From: Linyphia triangularis
Taxonomy: Eukaryota; Arthropoda; Arachnida; Araneae; Linyphiidae
Reading direction: 5' to 3'
Assembly: GCA_963978545.1 (NCBI GenBank)
Contig: OZ021725.1
Span: forward strand, 7,892,346 to 7,956,345
DNA length: 64,000 nucleotides
Positions 23,811 through 35,405 of the stretch are shown here, piece after piece. The notes beneath the pieces are model-generated. The model made no database searches. It had not been told where the DNA came from and worked only from the letters and a program-made list of their open reading frames with translations. Position 1 is the stretch's first letter. Each line of letters begins with the position of its first letter. A program made the position numbers and the translations under genes.

Positions 23811-24745
23811 TAGCCTAAATTTTTAACGTATTTTAATAATTTAGTTCCACCTATTAATACGTACAAAATATCCTTGTTAAAATTTAGAACACACGATTAC
23901 TTATCATTTACTTATAAGTTAACATCATGTAGGAACGAAATTTCAGAAATTATTTTCCAAGATCATTATTCAGAAATTATTTTCCGAGATAAGTGCGTAT
24001 ATTAGCCTAAATTTTTAACGTATTTTAATAATTTAGTTCCACCTATTAATACGTACAAAATATCCTTGTTAAAATTTAGAACACACGATTACTTATCATT
24101 TACTTATAAGTTAACATCATGTGGGAACGAAATTTCAGAAATTATTTTCCAAGATCATTATTCAGAAATTATTTTCCGAGATAAGTGCCTATATTAGCCT
24201 AAATTTTTAACGTATTTTAATAATTTAGTTCCACCTATTAATACGTACAAAATATCCTTGTTAAAATTTAGAACACACGATTACTTATCATTTACTTATA
24301 AGTTAACATCATGTGGGAACGAAATTTCAGAAATTATTTTCCAAGATCATTATTCAGAAATTATTTTCCGAGATAAGTGCCTATATTAGCCTAAATTTTT
24401 AACGTATTTTAATTATTTAGTTCCACCTATTAATACGTACAAAATATCCTTGTTAAAATTTAGAACACACGATTACTTATCATTTACTTATAAGTTAACA
24501 TCATGTGGGAACGAAATTTCAGAAATTATTTTCCAAGATCATTATTCAGAAATTATTTTCCGAGATAAGTGCCTATATTAGCCTAAATTTTAAACGTATT
24601 TTAATAATTTAGTTCCACTTAGTAATACGTAGAAAATATCCTTGTTGAAATTTAAAACACACGATTACTTATCATTTACTTATCAGTTAACATCATGTGT
24701 GAACAAAATTTCGTATTCAGAAATTATTTTCCAAGATAAGTGTCG
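23811..24745. repeat. Tandem array, 5 x 192 bp
   Basis: 'tagcctaaat' starts at 23811, 24003, 24195, 24387 and 24579, so the period is exactly 192 bp. The first four units are almost identical. The last is diverged and shortened. Each unit has an internal short duplication 'cagaaattattttcc(a/g)aga'. Non-coding. Confidence 0.95.
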
Positions 24746-25308
24746 ATGTCTTCGTAAATGAGCAATAGATGGCATTACTGGGCAATCAATAAGCGTTCAA
24801 ATTACTGCAACGGAACACTAGGCGTGTGAATATTCGCCATTTATTTTTCTTGGTGTGTCATCAATTGAGTGGAGAGTTGGTGGAAGGGCGATCCCACGAC
24901 AGGATTCGATCGTCTGCAGAAGAGTCAACTCGAAGTGAAGTGAGAGTAGTGCGGATGCTGCAGATGTGTGAAGCCGGAAGTTGGACATCGTGGGGGCTGC
25001 GGGAGTCGCACAACCACCCTTCAGCTGTGTTCGATTAGGGCAGCAGCAGACGATAACAAACTGTTGTAATTAATAAATTGACGTTGGAAGTGGAGTTGGA
25101 TCGGTTAATTTGATGAGTTGTCGGGTGTACTGCTTCCGTACATTCCGGAAACTGCAACCGCCAAGTTTAACGAGATGTTGTCTTAATCACTGTCGTTGTC
25201 AATCACTGTGAAAATCAAATATTGTTAGTAGTTCTGTAAAAAATCTTGTTAACCTGTTCATTAAGCCTAAGGGTATTGTTTTGAATTGGTCATAAGTGTG
25301 GCCTGGTG
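24746..25308. other. GC-richer unassigned island
   Basis: An open frame at 24826-25038 (70 codons) has no recognised domain. 'gatcgtctgcag' near 24908 and 'gcagacgata' near 25045 bracket the patch. The composition differs from the flanking arrays. It could be an LTR piece, a non-coding exon or a regulatory island; I cannot decide. Confidence 0.35.
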
Positions 25309-26029
25309 TCCGTCCGAACCGAAAATAAAAAAAACTTTATTTATGTACATTTTTATGTCAAAAATTTATTTTATGTATGATATACTATTTATATATCTTT
25401 GAGAAAATGTTTTTTTAAATATTGTGTTTTGTTATTTAAAAAAAATTTAAAAACCAAGAAAAATCCATAATAATTGATGTTTGCGTATTTTGATATAAGT
25501 CAAGAAATTTTTTTTTTTTTTTTTTCAAAGTAAAAGCTTTCTGTAATACATAATTATATAAAGAAAATTTGTCGTCACAGAATTTTGATAGGTGAATTAA
25601 AAAAAAATTAAAAAAATTCTCAAAGTTAAAATATTGAAATGTTTGCTTTTTTTTACGTTATCTTTTACGCTAAAAATTATATTTTAAAACAGAATTAAAA
25701 AAATAAAATTCTGCGAAGACGAAATATTTAAAACTATATAAATTAAATTCTCCAAAAATTTGAATAGCCAATTGTTAATGGTTCTGGAGATATATCGATT
25801 TGAATATGCAACATCTGTGAAAAACACTAGTGCTCGAAAAACGCACTTTAAGCAGACGCTTCAAGGTGTTACGCCCATTAGTGATGTTTAAATCACAGGT
25901 AATTTTGTGGCGTTCTAATCACCGGATGAATAAGATAAAAACATCATTCTCTCCAGGAATGTATGAACTATTTTTTAAAATCAGAAAAAAAAATTGGGAT
26001 TTTTGAAGAAATTTCGGTACTGGACCCTC
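25309..26029 (-). mobile_element. TTAA-type element, second copy
   Basis: Reverse-complement relative of 29779-30493. The right end 'aatttcggtactggaccctc' is followed by TTAA (26030-26033). The left end 'gtccgaaccgaaaat' has decayed and lacks a clear TTAA. The interiors align throughout ('aaactttatttatgtaca', 'gtgatgtttaaatcacagg'). Non-coding. Confidence 0.75.
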
Positions 26030-26132
26030 TTAATGTTTAGAAATGCGCCTGCTTTGTATAAAAGGAGATATATGCTGATGTTGTATTGTTTTATCGATGT
26101 TATATAAAACTTAAATAATAACGAAAAGCTTT

Positions 26133-26755
26133 TAGTCCGAGAGGCGACTGCAAATTTTGGACCCTATCGAACATCATTCTGAATTTTTTATAGAAATTGG
26201 AGAAAAGTTAGTAGATTACGAATCCACTGGTCTGCCGTGGTAAAAATGGCCGAAACTGATCAAAAATCGGCTTGGAATGAGTTGAACTAAAATCCGATTG
26301 CCAAATATGTCATAACTTGCCAAAAAGAGAACACATTTTTCAATGAGAAAAAGGGCAAATGATTTCTGATCTCTGGCTGGGAAAAATGGTATCTTTTAAA
26401 ATGTAAGCCAAATTGGCGACATCAGTTAAGTCATCAGTGACGTAATGTTAATTGCCAATTTGGCTTATTTGTGAAAGATGGAAGTAAGCCATAGCCACAC
26501 ATTCGAATCGTCTGCAACTTTCTTTATTGAAAATTAAAGAGTGAGGGTTGCCAAATAAAAAAGAGTGCTCATTATTTGGCATATTTGGCAATCGAATTTA
26601 GTTCAACTTATTAAAAGTCGATTTTCGACCAGTTTCGGCCATTTTTGCCACGGCAGACCTGTGGATTCGTAATCTACTCACTTTTCTCCAATTTCTATAA
26701 AAAATTCAGAATGATGTTCGATGGGGTTCGAAAATTGCACTCGCCTCTCAGTCTA
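26133..26755. mobile_element. Foldback element F, copy 5
   Basis: TAGTCCGAGAGGCGACTGC to ACTCGCCTCTCAGTCTA, 623 bp. It has deletions in both arms compared with copy 3. The centre has TTAAGTCATCAGTGACGTAA near 26423, so one half-site is mutated. Confidence 0.85.
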
Positions 26756-26879
26756 TTTGTAATGAGCTTGAACTTAAGCCCAGGGTAAACTGTACAGCGT
26801 TAAAATAAGTTGTTAGACAAGAATTTTTTTAATATGACTTAATTTTAATTTTTGTGTTTGCTTGAGGTGAAAAAATCTT

Positions 26880-26975
26880 CGAAGGACTAATTAACCCGCT
26901 TGCCGTCATCAAATCCAATCGAGCTGAAACTTAGCAGATAGTCTTGTTGTCGATGATAATTTATTTTATAAAGTT
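26880..26975 (-). repeat. Family D fragment
   Basis: 'ggactaattaacccgcttgc', 'gctgaaacttagcagatag' and 'tcgatgataat' match the D core in reverse orientation. Confidence 0.55.
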
Positions 26976-27033
26976 TCTTAGGAAAAAATTTAGTTGATGA
27001 CAGGGAATGAATGTTTTTTTTTTCTTTTTCGAA

Positions 27034-27300
27034 ATGGTCAATGCTCAAGGTATTAGAATAAATGATTCTAACGTTTTCAGTGATCTTGTTGTATTGGTTA
27101 GTAGTAGAGATTTTAAGATGGGGCAACAATGCAGGAAAACTAGTGGCAAGGTAAATAGGATTTTACGTTATATCAAGAAAACTGTTTCGTCTAGATTTAG
27201 TGATATTACATTACTATTGTATAGAAGTTTGGTTAGGCCGCATCTTGAGTAAGCAGTACAGTTTTGGTTAAGTTTTTTTAAAAAAGAACATTGAAAAATT
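27034..27300 (+). pseudogene. Non-LTR reverse transcriptase remnant
   Basis: The frame reads ...VLVSSRDFKMGQQC...KVNRILRYIKKTVSSR...LLLYRSLVRPHLE, then a TAA stop at 27250-27252 where this family normally has tyrosine, then AVQFW. The pattern of an IKK segment followed by LYRSLVRPHLEYAVQFW is typical of the region after the catalytic palm in metazoan non-LTR (LINE-type) reverse transcriptases. The catalytic domain, endonuclease and 5' part are missing. The fragment is isolated between F/D repeats and unassigned DNA, so it is a dead 5'-truncated or decayed LINE. The clade cannot be fixed from this piece. Confidence 0.8.
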
Positions 27301-27330
27301 TTCTCGCCAAGTATTGTACCTTATAGATAA

Positions 27331-27789
27331 CTTGGCGAATTTTTGTTTGTAATACAGCAAAATTGGTAGAGTTCTTGTTATATTTTAGCGGGGGAAATTT
27401 TCGGTCATTAAATGTCGCTAAATTGATCATACTTGGTATCTGAGCTTGATAAAAAAATAATGTACTTGCAAGTATATATTTGTAACTGAAACATAGTTCG
27501 GAAGAATTAGGTTATTTTTAGACAACTTTAAATTGTTTTTAGATCAATACATTGTCATTTGCAACTCCGACAATAAATTGCGAATATGCTTTATTTTTGT
27601 TCTAGATTATCAGATATGTGGTCGTTTCTGAACACTCTATATATACAAGGAAGGATTATACAGACATTATCAAATAGCAAGACATCCCGCATCAAGATAT
27701 CAAAGGATCTCTATTGAAATGTCCTTGGCTTGGATATATCGATTGGATACAATGTCTTCCTTCGATATATACTTTGATAGGGTATATAC
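27331..27789. other. Unassigned AT-rich stretch
   Basis: No open frame or repeat match noted. 'ctcgccaagtattgtacc' and 'aacttggcgaa' form a small inverted repeat at 27303-27341. Confidence 0.4.
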
Positions 27790-28310
27790 TAGAGGTCTGC
27801 GATATATCGATACGACGATATTTTTATCGATATTTCTAAATAAATATCGATTTTAAAAATATCGATAAAAGTCCCCGATAAATCGATATTTTCAAACATT
27901 TTTAGTTTTTTGATATCGTTTTGTAGTTCCATGTGTTTTTTCGATTTTATTTATTCACTTTTCAAAAACTTCAAAACTAAAGTTTGAACTTGGCTGAGAG
28001 ACAGTTAAAACGGCACCAATATTCAATATTTTCCATACACTTTAAAACTATTGAAAAATTATCTAAATTTTTCTTAAAATCACTTCACCAATTAAGCTGA
28101 TTTTTTTTTTTTTTTGTAATCGATCCATTTCAGTTAAAAAAGTAGTCACCTTACAAAAAAGTAATAATGAAAAGTAGAAATTTGCCCCGAAAAACTTTGT
28201 TTCTGGCAACATTGAAAATCAAATAAAAAAAAATCATGTATCGATATTTTTTTCTATGCAACGATATAGTATCGATATTTATTTTGATCGATATTTCCGA
28301 CCTCTAGTAT
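27790..28310. mobile_element. Element H, copy 1
   Basis: TAGAGGTCTGCGATATATCG at the left and CGATATTTCCGACCTCTA at the right, 521 bp. Both terminal zones are packed with ATCGATA palindromes. The interior ('cttggctgagagacagtt', 'gaaaagtagaaatttgcccc') matches 51040-51300 in reverse. Imperfect 8-bp flanks (GTATACTA/GTATAGTA) hint at a hAT-like TSD. Confidence 0.7.
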
Positions 28311-28330
28311 AGTATACCCAACTAGGCTTA

Positions 28331-28392
28331 GTTGCGGTATATCCTGCATCAAAATATAATTGACAATTAAGTGGTTTTGCACAGCATGGAAT
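28331..28392 (-). repeat. Short repeat shared with 7118-7178
   Basis: Reverse complement of the earlier copy, through 'ttgacaattaagtggttttg'. Confidence 0.6.
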
Positions 28393-28581
28393 TTAACCCA
28401 CGAAACCATGATCATCTGAAAAACGAATTATACAGTTAAGAAACAAATTACCCCCCCCCCCCCACTGGGCATAAATAACCACCGCCCTTGTTTCACTAAT
28501 TTAAACAGCTTAATTGGGCATGTTTTTTTTTTTTAATATTTTTTATTGTGAAACTGGAGGCTTACGTTACTTTACCTTGTT

Positions 28582-29206
28582 CTATACTCAACTTCAACTT
28601 AACTAGACATCACTTAGACGATAGATCGTCACAGTGCTCATAGGTATTTAATCCATTTTGGCGGAGTGAAGACATAATTCTCGCCAAACCTTACAGCCTT
28701 TTGTTCTCTATACTCAACTTCAACTTAACTAGACATCACTTAGACGATAGATCGTCACAGTGCTCATAGGTATTTAATCCATTTTGGCGGAGTGAAGACA
28801 TAATTCTCGCCAAACCTTACAGCCTTTTGTTCTCTATACTCAACTTCAACTTAACTAGACATCACTTAGACGATAGATCGTCACAGTGCTCATAGGTATT
28901 TAATCCATTTTGGCGGAGTGAAGACATAATTCTCGCCAAACCTTACAGCCTTTTGTTCTCTATACTCAACTTCAACTTAACTAGACATCACTTAGACGAT
29001 AGATCGTCACAGTGCTCATAGGTATTTAATCCGTTTTGGCGGAGTGAAGACATAATTCTCGCCAAACCTTACAGCCTTTTGTTCTCTATAGGATTGTGGT
29101 TTGGCGAACATTATGCTTTCACGCCGCCAAAACGGATTAAATACCTATGAGCACTGTCACGATCTACCGTCTAAGTGATGTCTAGTTAAGTTGAAGTTGA
29201 GTATAG
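28582..29206. mobile_element. Element M, copy 4, left arm repeated four times
   Basis: Left-arm units begin with CTATACTCAACTTC at 28582, 28708, 28834 and 28960 (period 126). A single right arm follows (about 29086-29206), ending GTTGAGTATAG. The repeated units are nearly identical, while the right arm matches normal M copies. Non-coding. The structure implies tandem duplication of one arm after or during transposition. Confidence 0.9.
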
Positions 29207-29412
29207 TGAGTAAATTGACTCATGATTGTATTGGTGAAGGGGATAGGGAACTGAAAACAGATGTTGGATGGCAGCGCAGGATTGAGACAAGAATTCAACA
29301 TTCCTTTTAAGGTAATGGGGGGCATTGGGTACGGGATTTCCGGGTACCAAATTGGCCTTAATTGGTGATGCGCCTGAATTCTTGAAAACCCAGTTTATTC
29401 TGGCTTTATTGG

Positions 29413-29583
29413 TCGGTTGCTTTCAGATTATCTGGCGCCGTCAGCAACACGAGGGCTATAATGCGCCGAAACATTCGTCATTTGACAAGCCAAATTAAAT
29501 TTACAAACACCCATGCCTTACACGGGACCCGCAACCTCGCGGTCTAGAGGCTGGCAAGCTAACCACTATACCGTTTGGTCAGC
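29413..29583 (-). mobile_element. SINE A with TSD
   Basis: TSDs CTGGCTTTATTGG (29400-29412) and CTGGCTTTAATGG (29584-29596). The B-box region is shortened in this copy ('cacgggacccgcaacc'), so its own Pol III promoter is probably dead. The AACC tail is mostly lost. Confidence 0.85.
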
Positions 29584-29778
29584 CTGGCTTTAATGGCGCA
29601 AGATGCTGGGATCAAATCCCGATCGAGATTTGCGTCCGAAATAGGGGTAGGGGAGGATTTGTCATCGCAAATGATTTGCACTCTTAGGTGCTACCCGACT
29701 GCATTTTCTATCAGAATGTGTCCCTGGACTTTAATTTTGAATTTTTTGTCTCACTTTATCTGATCTGACGTCATTTAA

Positions 29779-30493
29779 GGGGGTCCAGTACCGAAATTTT
29801 TTCAAATATCCCAATTTTTTTTTTCTGATTTTAAAAAATAGTTCATACATTCCTGAAGAGAATGATGTTTTTATCTTATTCCTCCGGTGATTAGAACGCC
29901 ACAAAATTACCTGTGATTTAAACATCACTAATGGGCGTAACACCTTGAAGTGTCTGCTTAAAGTGCGTTTTTCGAACACTAGTGTTTTTCACAGATGTTG
30001 CATATTCAAATCGATATATCTCCAGAACCATTAATAATTGGCTATTCAAATTTTTGGAGCATTTAATTTATATAGTTTTAAATATTTCGTCTTCGCAGAA
30101 TTTTATTTTTGTAATTCTGTTTTTAAATATAACATTTAGCGTAAAAGATAACATAAAAAAAAAAGCAAAAATTTCAATATTTTAACTTTGATAATTTTTT
30201 TTAATTCACCTATCAAAATTCTGTGAAGACAAAATTTTCTTTATATTATTATGTATAACAGAAAGCTTTCACTTTGAAATTTTTTTTATTTTTTCTTGAC
30301 CTATATCAAAATACGCAAACATCAATTATTATGGATTTTTCTTGGTTTTTAAATTTTTTTTTAAATAACTAAACACAATATTTAAAAAAATATTTTCTCA
30401 AAGATATATAAATAGTATCTCATACATAAAATAAATTTTTGACATGAAAATGTACATAAATAAAGTTTTTTTTATTTTCGGTACCGGACCCCC
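29779..30493. mobile_element. TTAA-flanked inverted-repeat element (piggyBac-like)
   Basis: TTAA at 29775-29778 and 30494-30497 flank GGGGGTCCAGTACCGAAA ... TTTCGGTACCGGACCCCC, 715 bp. TTAA duplication is the hallmark of piggyBac-type transposition. There is no transposase frame. A sister copy is at 25309-26029. Confidence 0.85.
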
Positions 30494-30617
30494 TTAAAAC
30501 CAAACGGCTAACATACGGGATCTTTCGGGAAGGATCTTTGAAATGACGTCATTGCGAAACAGTAAGAGACGTAAGGAAGAGACAAGTCGTACTTTGTATA
30601 GACAGGCACGGAATTTG

Positions 30618-31052
30618 AATAGGTGGTCATAGTAAGGATCCTTCCCTATACTCGCAATGTAACAATCTTCTAGCCCAGTGCATTTAGAAACTACTTTCTT
30701 ATTAAGCCTTGACATTTGGTGAGTAGGTACGAAAATTATCCGCTTAATGAAATGACATAAATTAAAAACTAAAAAATGGCTTATAATATATTTTAATTTA
30801 TATCTGAAATCTTTACTTCAATGCATAAGCAGTGGCTCCACCTGGTGGTTGTGTCTTTTGCTATTTTAATTTGCATTTAAAATAGATAGACATTAAATGA
30901 CAGCAATATATGTCATTTCATTAAGTGATATTTTTTCGTACCCTACTCATCAAATTTCAAGGTTTTATAGAAAGTAGTTTCCAAATGCACTGGGCTAGAA
31001 GATTGTAACATAGAGAGTATAGGGAATGATCCTTACTTGGGATTCCTATTAA
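30618..31052. mobile_element. Long inverted-repeat element, copy 1
   Basis: The left arm 'agtaaggatcctt...tagcccagtgcattt...agaaact' and the right arm 'agtttccaaatgcactgggc...gatccttact' are inverted copies of about 130 bp or more. 'cttaatgaaatgacataaat' (about 30743) and 'tatgtcatttcattaag' (about 30908) mark the inner arm. The second copy, at 44391-46575, has three later insertions. Confidence 0.8.
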
Positions 31053-31458
31053 ATACACCCAGTTTTCAAAATTAGATTATTGAAATGCGGCCACAAATTA
31101 TTGTAAAATCTTAATATAATGGAATTAGTTCATCGTTCTCCTTATGAAAAAGAACTCTACAATCCCTTTACTGGATAATACAGCCCGAGCGGCCCCTTTT
31201 GCAAAATGCAGTCGTTATATAAGACACCCAGAAGGGTTTTTAGTATCCTATACTTACCAGTTTTATTTATTGACAAATCCATCCAAACGAAAAGGGGCCT
31301 CACCATTAAACGTCAAGCAGCCATCACCAAATCCACTCCCAAAAATAAATTTTACAAACCAGTGATTAAAATTCCACACCTGTCTTATCCAATTCACCGC
31401 TTGTCTCTTTCTTTTGTCTCTCACCGTTCCTCAGCTCAAAATTAGGAAGTCCTTTCCG
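31053..31458. other. Unassigned stretch
   Basis: Two overlapping frames at 31144-31445 lack any recognised domain. No repeat match seen. Confidence 0.4.
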
Positions 31459-31469
31459 AAAGACCTTCA

Positions 31470-31943
31470 GCCCACCCGATGGCTGCGTGGTTAGCGCTCT
31501 GGCCTCGCATGCCAAAGGTGCCGGGTTCGAATCCCGTGTTAGACAAGCTGTAGGTCTCGGCCTGATTAGCCGTTATTGTGCATACAGATAGGTCGTTGAG
31601 CGTATAAACCAACCAACCAACCAACCAACCAACCAACCAACCAACCAACCAACCAACCAACCAACCAACCAACCAACCAACCAACCAACCAACCAACCAA
31701 CCAACCAACCAACCAACCAACCACCCCACCTGATGGCTGTGTGGTTAGCGCTCTGGCCTCGCATGCCAAAGGTGAAGGGTTCGAATCCCGTGTTAGGCAT
31801 GGATGTTCGGAATCTACGTTAAGCTGTAGGTCTCAGCCTGATTAGATGTTATTGTGCATACAGATAGGCCGTTGAGGGTATAAACCAACCAACCAACCAA
31901 CCAACCAACCAACCAACCAACCAACCAACCAACCAACCAACCA
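31470..31943 (+). mobile_element. SINE B dimer inside one TSD
   Basis: Two head-to-tail SINE B units start near 31472 and 31724. Each has an A-box-like 'tggttagcgctctgg', a B box GGGTTCGAATCCC and the body 'gcctgattag..gttattgtgcata'. Each is followed by an AACC tract (31607-31722 and 31883-31942). The outer flanks AAAGACCTTCA (31459-31469) and AAAGACCTTGA (31944-31954) form one 11-bp TSD around the pair. Minus-strand GWLV-repeat frames are AACC-tract artefacts. Confidence 0.85.
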
Positions 31944-31954
31944 AAAGACCTTGA

Positions 31955-32699
31955 AAGAGGAACAAAAAAAACCAACATATTTTAAGGAATTCTGCAACAT
32001 ACTAAACCTGACCCAGAGAACTAGCATTTAAATACCATCCCATACACACCAGCCAATAACAGCCCCCCCCCCCCCCACTCCCAACTAGCACAGATGTCTC
32101 CCCATCCAAGACATTCCATCATCGACCACTCCATTCTCATGGACCAAACCATCTGCTCCCGAAACGGTTACACCTGCCCGTTTCTCGCGTTCCTCTTTTC
32201 TTTTTTTTTTTTTGTCACCTGCCCATTTTATATTAGTTACACTTATAAGGTTACCCTTATTTACTTATATTAATGTGCATTAGGAGTCGGCTGTTGTTTT
32301 GTTGCGTAAGATCGGAGCGTGGGAATTTGTTCTTTTTTTTTGGTGGATCGTTTGGCTCGAAGGAATTTTGTTCGAATGAGGGAAGGGGGTAGGGGTATTG
32401 ATGACCAGGACGTGCTCCGTGTGTTTGAGTGTGTTGTAGGCTAATTGGGTGTTTGTTTGGAATAGTAGTTGGATTTGGGGACATTGCGGTATTTGTTTGT
32501 TTTGATTTGATGTGGACAGTCTTGGATATAGGATGAACTGTGAGATTGATTGTAATTTTTTTTTTTAATTTTTTTTTTTTTTAAATTAGTCGATAATAAC
32601 ATGAACTAATTTCTTTTACTTTTTCAATAGGTTTTTGGCAAATGAGGAATTTTGTTTAAATGTGTAGTTAAGGGTTATAAGACGCAAAAATATAAAAAT
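31955..32699. other. Unassigned, C-rich then T-rich
   Basis: C14 run at 32063-32076, a pyrimidine-rich patch to about 32215, then T-runs. The minus-strand frame at 32257-32484 has no recognised domain. Confidence 0.4.
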
Positions 32700-32912
32700 T
32701 ACCAGTACCCAAATTCGCCATTTTGATTTTTTTTTTTTTGATAAGGTAATAATTATCGCCAAAAGCAGTCTAATTTGAATTTTTTTTTTTTTTCAAATCA
32801 ATGAAAATATGAAAACGGTAAATTGCACCAATTCATGCAAATTATAAATTCAATGATCAGTATTAAGTTTAATTGAAAGCTTTGCGATGTTTCCCATTCC
32901 TACTTTTTTAAG
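32700..32912 (-). repeat. Family E terminal fragment
   Basis: 'ttcgccattttgat', 'ataattatcgcc', 'aaaacggtaaattgcaccaa' and 'tttgcgatgtttcccattcc' match other E termini. Confidence 0.5.
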
Positions 32913-32938
32913 TTGTTGTTGATTCCGATTTGCGTATG

Positions 32939-33124
32939 GCCGACCAAACGGTATAGTGGTTAGCGTGCTAGCTTCTAGACCTCGAGGTTGCTTGTTCCGA
33001 GTCCCGTGTAAGGCATGTGTGTTTGTAAATGTATGTTGGCTTGTCTAATGACGAATGTTTCGGCGCATTATAGCCCTCGTGTTGCTGACGGCGCCAGATA
33101 ATCTGAAAACAACCAACCAACCAA
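32939..33124 (+). mobile_element. SINE A
   Basis: GCCGACCAAACGG head, A box TATAGTGGTTAGCG, then a B box with one extra C and a further change ('ttgttccgagtccc'). The tail AACCAACCAACC is intact. The flanks do not give a clear TSD. Confidence 0.85.
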
Positions 33125-33244
33125 TCTTTGGCGCAAGGGCAACACAAGGGTCAAACTGCACCATTTATGAGACTAGTTTTGCAAATAAACAAATTTTTTT
33201 TAATATTTAAGTATCGTTTAGCTATTAAACAATCACCATTTTAG

Positions 33245-33427
33245 GTTGGTTGGTTGTTTTCAGATTATCTGGCGCCGTCAGCAACACGAGGGCTATAATG
33301 CGCCGAAACATTCGTCATTAGACAATCCAACATACATTTACAAACACCCATGCCTTACACGGGACTCGGAACCCGCAACCTCGCGGTCTAGAAGCTAGCA
33401 CGCTAACCACTATACCGTTTGATCGGC
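33245..33427 (-). mobile_element. SINE A with TSD
   Basis: TSD ATCACCATTTTAG (33232-33244) and ATCACCATTTAAG (33428-33440). On the minus strand the B box reads GGTTCCGAGTCC, with an extra C. Confidence 0.88.
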
Positions 33428-33440
33428 ATCACCATTTAAG

Positions 33441-34864
33441 GAAAAATAGTTGAATTGAGTTTGTCTGGAGTATTGAGGACGTTGAATTTAGAGCATTTCG
33501 ATTTACATATTTGAATTTTATTGTAGACTGGCTTTGGTATGGCATGAATTACGATATTGAATGAAATTGTTTAACCATAGATATTAAATTTGAAACATTT
33601 ATCACATTTACAAGTGAGGAGTTAAAAAAAAAAACATACACATTTAAACATCGTCTTGCTATTAAAACCAAGATTTAATTAAAAATAGTTGAATTGATTA
33701 AATCTATCTGGAGTATGGAAGTCGTTGTATTTGGGGCATTACGATTTTATTGTGATTTAATTGACTCTAGTATTTAATCGACTGAATTTTGATGCTGAAT
33801 ATAAATATTTTAACTTGTTAGAAAGGTAAAAGGACTAACTAATATTCTTGGCCTACTTGGAAATGGTTCATTTATTTCTCATGCTTCTTTTTGACTGTGT
33901 GTTTTTCTTTTCGTTATTGTATTGAGTTTATTCATCTGCAAAGAGTTATAAAAGGACTGCTGAAATTGTGGTTCAGTGACTCATGTAGTACTAATGGGGG
34001 GGGGGGGGGAAGAAAAAAACATTCCGCACGTGAAGAGTTACTTGCGTACATGCTCAAAATAGACGTTTATCTAGTTATCTTATAGTTAGTAAAAGGAGTA
34101 ATAATATAACCCATAAAATCAGAGTTTTTAAGGTATACATATACAATTGAGATGATTTTCTTTAATTTTTAGGTTATAATTTCAAACTTTTTGGCAGTAT
34201 ATCAGAATTAAAAATGATGCATTTTTATATACAAACCTTTTTTTTTCTTCCGTCAATTTTTTATTCAGCTAATTGCAATTAAAGTGACTAATTAGGACAT
34301 TATTAGAACATACATAAATAAACTTGTAAGTAGCTTAGAGGTATTATTTTTATTGCAAATAAGAGATATTATATTGACGCATGTTCCTGTGGAGAATTTT
34401 GAATTTAGCTTCAATATTTATTTAATTATAAATTTTTAAATGAAAAGTTTGAAAAAATACATAGTTTTTAATAAAAAGTTCACATTAAAATATGCATAAA
34501 AAATGTGTTTATAACAATGTATATAAGATTCTTCAAAGAAAACACATTCACAACTATTGTCTACAAAACAAAATTAGAATTTTTAAATCGGACCATTTTT
34601 TATGAAGTTATGACCGTTGGCGTAAAGTCATATAACACCAAAATGTCATTCTTTTGAAAACGCGTTTAAAGTTTACTGCACTAATGAACGTGATACAAAA
34701 CAGGTTCGCAAAACCTATTGTAATTTAAAAAGTAATTTGAGTCTCAGAAAGAAAATGGCATCATTTTAATGGTAATGAATTCGGGAATATTTTAAAAACA
34801 AAAAACAAAAACGCAGACTTGAGTCAAATTTCGCGATTCCTAATGTATATGTATAACTTAATAT
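33441..34864. other. Unassigned AT-rich stretch
   Basis: Includes a near-duplicate pair ('gttgaattga...tctggagtat...gacgttgaattt' at about 33449 and 33688), which suggests an old duplication, and a G14 run at 33996-34009. No gene supported. Confidence 0.45.
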
Positions 34865-35405
34865 AAATCCTTTATATGCAGTGCCAATTTGTATATTCAT
34901 CAACAGAGCGCCGTTTCTGTTGCCAGCGTGTGCTTGGTGTTTGCCTCTAATTTTAAATATTAAAAACATCTGTATTAGCAAAATATGCTGTAAACTACTT
35001 TTCAAAATTTATTCGTTAAAAATGAATGGGAATATGGGAATTTATGCACTCACATCCAAATATCTTTTATTTATTCTGATTAAAACAGTTTTATCATTTA
35101 TGTATTAAAACAGTTTTGGCAACAGGAAAGAGTTTCTTCAATTATCGGTTAAATGCTATTTCAGCGTGATTGGATGATGGCAATTTGGTTTATTAGTATT
35201 CTATAAAAGTGACCTCTTGGTGACGGTGACAGCCACTAAAATTTGATAGAATGCATTGTCTTCGACATCGAATCTATTTGCCAAGTTTCAGCCCGATTGG
35301 ATGACCACAAGGAGGTTAATTAGGCCTCTGCAGATTTACCCGCCATCGACATACACAGCCAATCAACCAACAAACACACAAAATCGATGTTAATATAAAG
35401 GATAT
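34865..35405 (+). repeat. Dispersed repeat family D, copy
   Basis: Aligns with 14880-15395 from 'tcctttatatgcagtgcc' through 'gagcgccgtttctgttgcc', 'ggcaacaggaaagagtttct', 'gccaagtttcagcccgattg' and 'ctctgcagatttacccgcc' to 'ttaatataaaggat'. Open frames here are incidental. Confidence 0.65.

Noticed and set aside
29731..29979. 82-codon minus-strand frame with basic residues
   Set aside because: Falls across the end of a TTAA element; the sister copy at 25309-26029 has no matching intact frame.
31442..31800. GWLV-repeat protein, membrane-like
   Set aside because: Translation of the AACC tract of SINE B in three frames.
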